Below are positions 60,131 to 64,000 of a stretch of DNA of 64,000 nucleotides, piece after piece. The stretch is from Bog-473 sp963824195 (GTDB lineage: Bacteria; Actinomycetota; Acidimicrobiia; Acidimicrobiales; RAAP-2), in contig CAWGOJ010000012.1 in assembly GCA_963824195.1 (NCBI GenBank), positions 1-64,000 on the forward strand, in the 5' to 3' direction. The notes under the pieces are model-generated. The model worked only from the letters and a program-made list of their open reading frames with translations, was not told the origin of the DNA and did not search any database. Each line of letters begins with the position of its first letter. The first letter of the stretch is position 1. A program made the translations under genes and the position numbers.

Positions 60131-60583
60131 GTGGCGCGACGAGCGATGACCGCGGAACCCCCCTCGCCGACGGAGATCGTGCAGGCAGCCGGCGGCCTCG
60201 TCGTCCGCCGCCACAATGAGTCGCTCCAGATCGTCGTGGTGCACCGGCCGGTGCAGCAGGACTGGTCGTTCCCCAAGGGCAAGCTCGAGGCGGGGGAGAC
60301 CTTCGAGTTGGCTGCCCTGCGCGAGGTGCGCGAGGAGACGGGAATGGCCTGCCGCCTCCTGCGGTTCATCGGCCACACCGATTACCTGGACCGCAAGGGC
60401 CGGCCCAAGGCCGTGGCCTACTGGGTCATGGCGGCCGAATCGGGCTTCTTCACCCCCAACGAGGAGGTCGACGAGCTGCGCTGGCTCACCCTGGAGGGCG
60501 CGAGCGGCATGCTCTCCTACCTGCGTGACAAGGAGTTGGTGGCCGTACTGTTGGCAGCTGACCAGGTAGAACCCTTGATCTGA
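60131..60583 (+). CDS. MutT-like NUDIX hydrolase
   Basis: A 150-residue NUDIX protein. The box is GKLEAGETFELAALREVREETGM, a full match. The segment QIVVVHRPVQQDWSFPKGKLE and the end NEEVDELRWLTLEGA resemble the N-terminal domain of mycobacterial MutT1, which hydrolyses oxidised or diadenosine-type nucleotides. The C-terminal phosphatase domain of MutT1 is absent. The GTG at 60131 follows a TAGTCT box by 8 nt; an ATG five codons later is possible. The neighbouring CHAD gene suggests a polyphosphate or nucleotide theme. The 200 nt after it contain nothing clear. Confidence 0.87.
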   Translation: MARRAMTAEPPSPTEIVQAAGGLVVRRHNESLQIVVVHRPVQQDWSFPKGKLEAGETFELAALREVREETGMACRLLRFIGHTDYLDRKGRPKAVAYWVMAAESGFFTPNEEVDELRWLTLEGASGMLSYLRDKELVAVLLAADQVEPLI

Positions 60584-60783
60584 CCCCTTTCAAGTCTTCC
60601 GGAAAGATTTGATGTTTAGTGGTCCCCGGATCGGGAATAATGGGATGTAGCGATCTACCGCCTGATCGCACTGCCGGCGTTCGTGCCCCAGCCGAGAGCT
60701 CCAGGACCTATCGCCAAGGGCCCTGTGACAGCGCTTTGACGTGAATCGGCTGGGGCACCGTCGGCGCCTCTGTTTTGTGGGGT

Positions 60784-61464
60784 TCAGGCCTCGTCCGGCG
60801 GACTCTCGTGCACGATCACTCGACCCGTCGTCTCGCTGGGCGCAATGGCCATGAGGGCGTGGCGGTCGCCTCCAGCCCAGGCCTCGAGGTCGAGTGAGGA
60901 CAGCCGCTGCACCTCCTCGGGGTCTTCGATGCGCCGGCAAGGGCCGGTGACCAGCACACTCCACCCTTCACTCAGTGATTCGTCGACCCGGTCGATCTCG
61001 AAGCCGACGGTTTCCCGGGAGCCGAGAGCGGATGCCTTGTCGTCGTCGGTGCTGAAGACGATCTGGTCCTCGGTGAACTCGAAGTTGACCGGCAATGCGA
61101 CCGGCCCGCGTTCTGTCGAGTAGACGATGCGGCCGACCCCGCCGACCGAGAGATGTGTCCGGCACTGCTCGGGAATGAGTTCGTTGAGGGAGGCATGGGG
61201 CATTGCACGCGCATGTCCCTGGGGGCGGTCGGCCGATCCGCCCAGGAGCTCGAACGGGGTGGTGTCGAGGGCGAGCGCGATCAGCAGCAGGCTCCCGCCA
61301 CTCAGGTTGGCGTCGGGACTCGACTCGAAGTAGGCGAGGTAGCCGGGATCGATCCCCGCCCGCGTTGCGAGCTCCTCCACGCTCATGCCGACCTCCTCGC
61401 GTCGCATGGCGATCCGTCGCGCCAGATCGGAGGTGTGCGGGGCGGGGGCCGGCGGTGTCGTCAT
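60784..61464 (-). CDS. XRE helix-turn-helix protein with pyridoxamine-oxidase-like domain
   Basis: A 226-residue two-domain protein. Residues about 13-72 form an XRE-type helix-turn-helix (LARRIAMRREEVGMSVEELATRAGIDPGYLAYFE). Residues about 85-220 form a split-barrel flavin-binding domain of the Pyridox_ox_2 type (CRTHLSVGGVGRIVYSTERGPVALPVNFEF). The pairing suggests a transcription factor that senses flavin, F420 or redox state. The ATG at 61464 is chosen because upstream codons lack homology. It stands alone between two 50-200-nt gaps. Confidence 0.85.
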   Translation of the reverse strand: MTTPPAPAPHTSDLARRIAMRREEVGMSVEELATRAGIDPGYLAYFESSPDANLSGGSLLLIALALDTTPFELLGGSADRPQGHARAMPHASLNELIPEQCRTHLSVGGVGRIVYSTERGPVALPVNFEFTEDQIVFSTDDDKASALGSRETVGFEIDRVDESLSEGWSVLVTGPCRRIEDPEEVQRLSSLDLEAWAGGDRHALMAIAPSETTGRVIVHESPPDEA

Positions 61465-61516
61465 CCGGTCATTCTGCCCGCGGCGGGGGTTCCCGCACAG
61501 GGCCGATTGTCCCGGC

Positions 61517-62527
61517 TCACACGACGAGGACGGCGGCGCCGTTGACGCGGTCACCCGCGAGATCGCGCAGTGCGGCGTCGGCACGGTCCATGGGGTAGGG
61601 CGTGGCCGACACGCGCACCCCGATGCGTGCGGCCTCGGCGAGGAATGCCTCCCCGTCCTGGCGAGTGTTGGCGGTCACGCTCTGCAGGGTCCGTTCCTCG
61701 AAGAGATGCTCCTGGTAGTTGAGGACCGGGACGTCGCTGAGGTGGATGCCGGCGATGGCGAGCGTCCCACCCCGGTCGAGCGCGGCGAGCGCGGGCGGCA
61801 CCAGTGTGCCGACGGGGGCGAACAGGATGGCCGAGTCCAGGGGCTCGGGGGGCTGGGCATCGGCGCCGCCGACGCTGGCGACCCCCAGCTCGAGCGCAAG
61901 CGCCTGGGCCTCGGTCGACCGGGTCATCACGTGGACGCGGGCACCGTGGGCCAGCGCGACCTGCGCTGTGATGTGCGCAGAGCCCCCGAAGCCATAGATC
62001 CCGAGGCGACCCCCCTCGGGGAGGTTGGCCCGCAGCAACGCCCGGTAGCCGATGATCCCGGCGCACAGCAGGGGAGCGACCTCCTCGTCGCTGAATCCCT
62101 CGGGCAGCGCGTACGCGTACGCCTGATCGACCACGGCGTACTCGGCGTACCCCCCGTCGAGGTCCCAGCCGGTGAAGCGTGGGTCGATGCACAGGTTCTC
62201 GCGGCCGGACACGCAGAACCCGCACCGGCCGCATGTGTGGCCCAGCCAGGGCACCCCGATGCGGTCGCCCTCCTTCCACCGGGTGCTCCCGCTCCCGAGC
62301 GTGTCCACGACACCGACCACCTCGTGCCCGGGCGTGACGCGCGACCTGCGCTGTGCGAGGTCCCCCTCGGCGAGGTGGAGGTCGGTGCGGCACACGCCGC
62401 ACACGCGTACGCGTAGGCGGACCTGGTCTGGCCCGGGCTCGGGGATGGCCTTCTCGATCTGGATCACGGGGCCGCCGTCGACGGGGCCGGGCCGATCGAC
62501 CACCCACGCCTTCATGAGGTCCGGCAT
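61517..62527 (-). CDS. Zinc-dependent alcohol dehydrogenase
   Basis: A 336-residue MDR alcohol dehydrogenase. The catalytic zinc site uses CGVCRTDLH and GHEVVG, the structural zinc uses CGRCGFCVSGRENLC, and the NAD loop is GIYGFGGSAHITAQVALAHGA. It belongs to the AdhA/propanol-preferring group by the HTCGRCGFC arrangement. It oxidises primary alcohols or reduces aldehydes with NAD(H). ATG 62527, with an ATG four codons later. Monocistronic. Confidence 0.9.
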   Translation of the reverse strand: MPDLMKAWVVDRPGPVDGGPVIQIEKAIPEPGPDQVRLRVRVCGVCRTDLHLAEGDLAQRRSRVTPGHEVVGVVDTLGSGSTRWKEGDRIGVPWLGHTCGRCGFCVSGRENLCIDPRFTGWDLDGGYAEYAVVDQAYAYALPEGFSDEEVAPLLCAGIIGYRALLRANLPEGGRLGIYGFGGSAHITAQVALAHGARVHVMTRSTEAQALALELGVASVGGADAQPPEPLDSAILFAPVGTLVPPALAALDRGGTLAIAGIHLSDVPVLNYQEHLFEERTLQSVTANTRQDGEAFLAEAARIGVRVSATPYPMDRADAALRDLAGDRVNGAAVLVV

Positions 62528-62640
62528 CGCGTCAGCGTAGGACGGACCCGGGCACCTGCCAATGGACCTTTGGCCCTAGGTGGAGCCCGCGAGGGGTGCG
62601 AGGCTGGACTCCTAGCATGGACGTGAACGAGGAGAGAACC

Positions 62641-63273
62641 ATGCCCGCCCAGTCGCCGTTCGTGGACGCCGCCGCGCCCGTATCTCCGGCCGGGTACCCG
62701 CACGACCTCGAGCGCGTCGTGGCCGGTGACGCTGGGCTGCACTACCGCCTCCGGCCGATCCGGCCCGACGATGCCCCGCGCCTTGTCGAGTTCCACCGCC
62801 GGTTGTCGCCGCAGTCGGTGTACATGCGCTTCTTCACCTTCCACCCGACGCTCTCGGACGCGGAGGTGGCGCGCTTCACGAACGTCGACTACGTGGACCG
62901 CCTGGCTCTGGTGGTCACGGTCGGCGACGGCCTCGTGGCGGTGGGCCGCTTCGACCGGCCGCCCGGGGAGACCGAGGCCGAGGTCGCATTCGTCGTCGCT
63001 GACGAGTTCCAGCACCACGGCATTGGGACACTCCTCCTCGACGAGCTGGCCCGGGCAGCCAGAGAGAGGGGCGTGGAGACCTTCAGGGCGGAGACGCTGG
63101 CCGAGAACAGTGCCATGCTCGATGTGTTTCGCCACGCTGGGTTCCCGGTCACGTCGAGCATCGAGTACGGGACGGTGACCCTGCGCTTCCCGATCGCGCT
63201 CACCGACGACTACGGGGCCGCGCTTGCCGGACGCGAAACGACACGATGGATCCCGCCGGAGGGAGCGGCGTGA
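62641..63273 (+). CDS. GNAT acetyltransferase, candidate protein acetylase
   Basis: A 210-residue protein with a GNAT domain from about residue 35. HYRLRPIRPDDAPRLVEFHRRLSPQSVYMRFF is the arrangement seen in Pat/AcuA-type protein acetyltransferases, and the acetyl-CoA loop is VADEFQHHGIGTLLLDELARAA. The start ATG at 62641 follows GAGGAGAG by 5 nt and is preferred over one at 62617. The stop overlaps the GTG of an AcuC/HDAC-like deacetylase, which suggests an acetylation-deacetylation pair. Confidence 0.87.
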   Translation: MPAQSPFVDAAAPVSPAGYPHDLERVVAGDAGLHYRLRPIRPDDAPRLVEFHRRLSPQSVYMRFFTFHPTLSDAEVARFTNVDYVDRLALVVTVGDGLVAVGRFDRPPGETEAEVAFVVADEFQHHGIGTLLLDELARAARERGVETFRAETLAENSAMLDVFRHAGFPVTSSIEYGTVTLRFPIALTDDYGAALAGRETTRWIPPEGAA

Positions 63274-64000
63274 CGACCCTCGTCGTCGCCGGGCCGACCG
63301 GCATCGCGGAGCACGACGGCGGCAGGTACCACCCTGAGCAGCCATCGCGCCTGTTCGCCGTCATGGACGGGGTGCGCGCCCTCGGCCTTGAGGACGAGGT
63401 CGTCTACCCCGCCATCTCCGAGGCATCGGTCGACCAGCTCTCCCGGGTGCATGCGCCGGCCTACCTCGCCGAGCTCGAGGCCTTCTGCAGCCGCGGTGGC
63501 GGCGACATCGATCCCGACACCTACGCTCGGCCCGATTCGTGGACCGCGGCCCGCCGTGCCGCGGGGGCCGGCCTGGCGGCGCTGGCCGCGTTGGAGGAGA
63601 GGAACGAGGGGATCGCCTTCGTACCCGTCCGGCCGCCGGGACACCACGCCACCGCTGACCGGGCGATGGGGTTCTGCCTCGTGAACAACGTGGCTGTCGC
63701 AGCGGCGTCGCGCACCGCCCTGGGCGAGCGCGTGCTCATCGTCGATTGGGACGTGCATCACGGCAACGGCACCCAGGCGATCTTCTGGGACGATCCCGAC
63801 GTGCTCTACGTCTCGACCCATCAGCACCCGCTGTTCCCGGGGACCGGGCGTCCCGACGAGGTCGGCGGTCCCGGCGCGCCCGGGCTCACCGTCAACCTGC
63901 CGCTCCCGGCCGGAGCGACCGGCGACGTGGTCCGTGCCGCCATCGACGAGGTGGCGCGTCCCACGATTGAGGAGTTCGCCCCCGACTGGGTGCTCGTCTC
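63270..64000 (+). CDS. AcuC/histone deacetylase-family hydrolase (partial, cut by window end)
   Basis: The visible 243 codons encode the N-terminal two-thirds of a zinc amidohydrolase of the arginase-deacetylase fold. Signatures are YHPEQPSRL, RPPGHHA, MGFCLVNNVAVAA and WDVHHGNGTQ, which hold the catalytic His pair and two zinc ligands. It may remove acetyl groups from protein lysines (as AcuC does from acetyl-CoA synthetase) or act on acetylpolyamines. The GTG overlaps the GNAT stop (GTGA). The 3' end lies beyond 64000. Confidence 0.9.
   Translation, partial: MTTLVVAGPTGIAEHDGGRYHPEQPSRLFAVMDGVRALGLEDEVVYPAISEASVDQLSRVHAPAYLAELEAFCSRGGGDIDPDTYARPDSWTAARRAAGAGLAALAALEERNEGIAFVPVRPPGHHATADRAMGFCLVNNVAVAAASRTALGERVLIVDWDVHHGNGTQAIFWDDPDVLYVSTHQHPLFPGTGRPDEVGGPGAPGLTVNLPLPAGATGDVVRAAIDEVARPTIEEFAPDWVLV

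Noticed and set aside
1..64000. CRISPR arrays, insertion sequences, prophage genes or replication origins
   Set aside because: No regularly spaced repeats, transposase or integrase signatures, phage structural genes, or DnaA-box clusters were seen on reading the window.

Overview
This is a high-GC actinobacterial chromosome segment, most likely from the class Acidimicrobiia. The evidence is the very high GC, many GTG starts, many overlapping GTGA/ATGA gene junctions, a GroEL of the actinobacterial GroEL2 type behind a CIRCE operator, a HemQ-type coproheme decarboxylase, and a secreted protein built from GYWLVASDGG-type repeats that I associate with Acidimicrobiia. The taxonomic call is inference; no rRNA gene is present. 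The only RNA gene is one tRNA-Ser(UGA).

Layout. 0.1-7.2 kb: a LytR_C envelope protein, trehalose phosphatase (otsB), trehalose-phosphate synthase and glucosyl-phosphoglycerate synthase (otsA, gpgS, opposite strand), then a SAM riboswitch in front of a threonine-synthase-like PLP enzyme coupled to a ThiS/MoaD-like sulfur carrier, then CIRCE-groEL. 7.3-10.6 kb: hemQ, larE, a NIL-domain protein, a NUDIX hydrolase and a GNAT enzyme. 10.6-15 kb: the repeat protein and a TetR gene divergent from an SRPBCC-cupin-metallo-beta-lactamase operon. 15-17 kb: a decayed or badly assembled stretch with three frame-disrupted genes. 17-27.5 kb: amidase, FrnE-like oxidoreductase, a larB-larC-decarboxylase operon, prephenate dehydratase, an MFS exporter, and an amidohydrolase with two VOC proteins. 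27.6-32.2 kb: more frame-disrupted genes, including an ECF sigma factor next to its YCII partner, then a 5'-3' exonuclease and a GNAT-AAA+ fusion. 32.4-39.9 kb: a branched-chain-type ABC transporter (with a fused LivH-LivM permease), a sulfotransferase and a quinone reductase. 40-50 kb: membrane proteins, tRNA-Ser, an FtsX-like permease, typA, uncharacterised genes and a patatin-methyltransferase fusion. 50-64 kb: the Lhr helicase, 5-oxoprolinase (pxpA, fused pxpBC), a TSUP transporter, a CYTH-CHAD protein divergent from a MutT-like hydrolase, an alcohol dehydrogenase, and a GNAT acetyltransferase coupled to an AcuC/HDAC-like deacetylase cut by the window end.

The most interesting system is the SAM-riboswitch/ThrC-like/sulfur-carrier unit at 3.75-5.42 kb. 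Negative control by SAM makes no obvious sense for ordinary threonine synthesis. It fits homocysteine/methionine synthesis from O-phosphohomoserine using a protein thiocarboxylate as sulfur donor. Other points of note are a recurrent leaderless-start pattern (a TAnnnT-like box 6-9 nt before GTG or ATG), a candidate leaderless leader peptide coupled to the GNAT-AAA+ gene, a lar gene set split between two loci without larA, and at least five genes with indels that are either pseudogenes or assembly errors.
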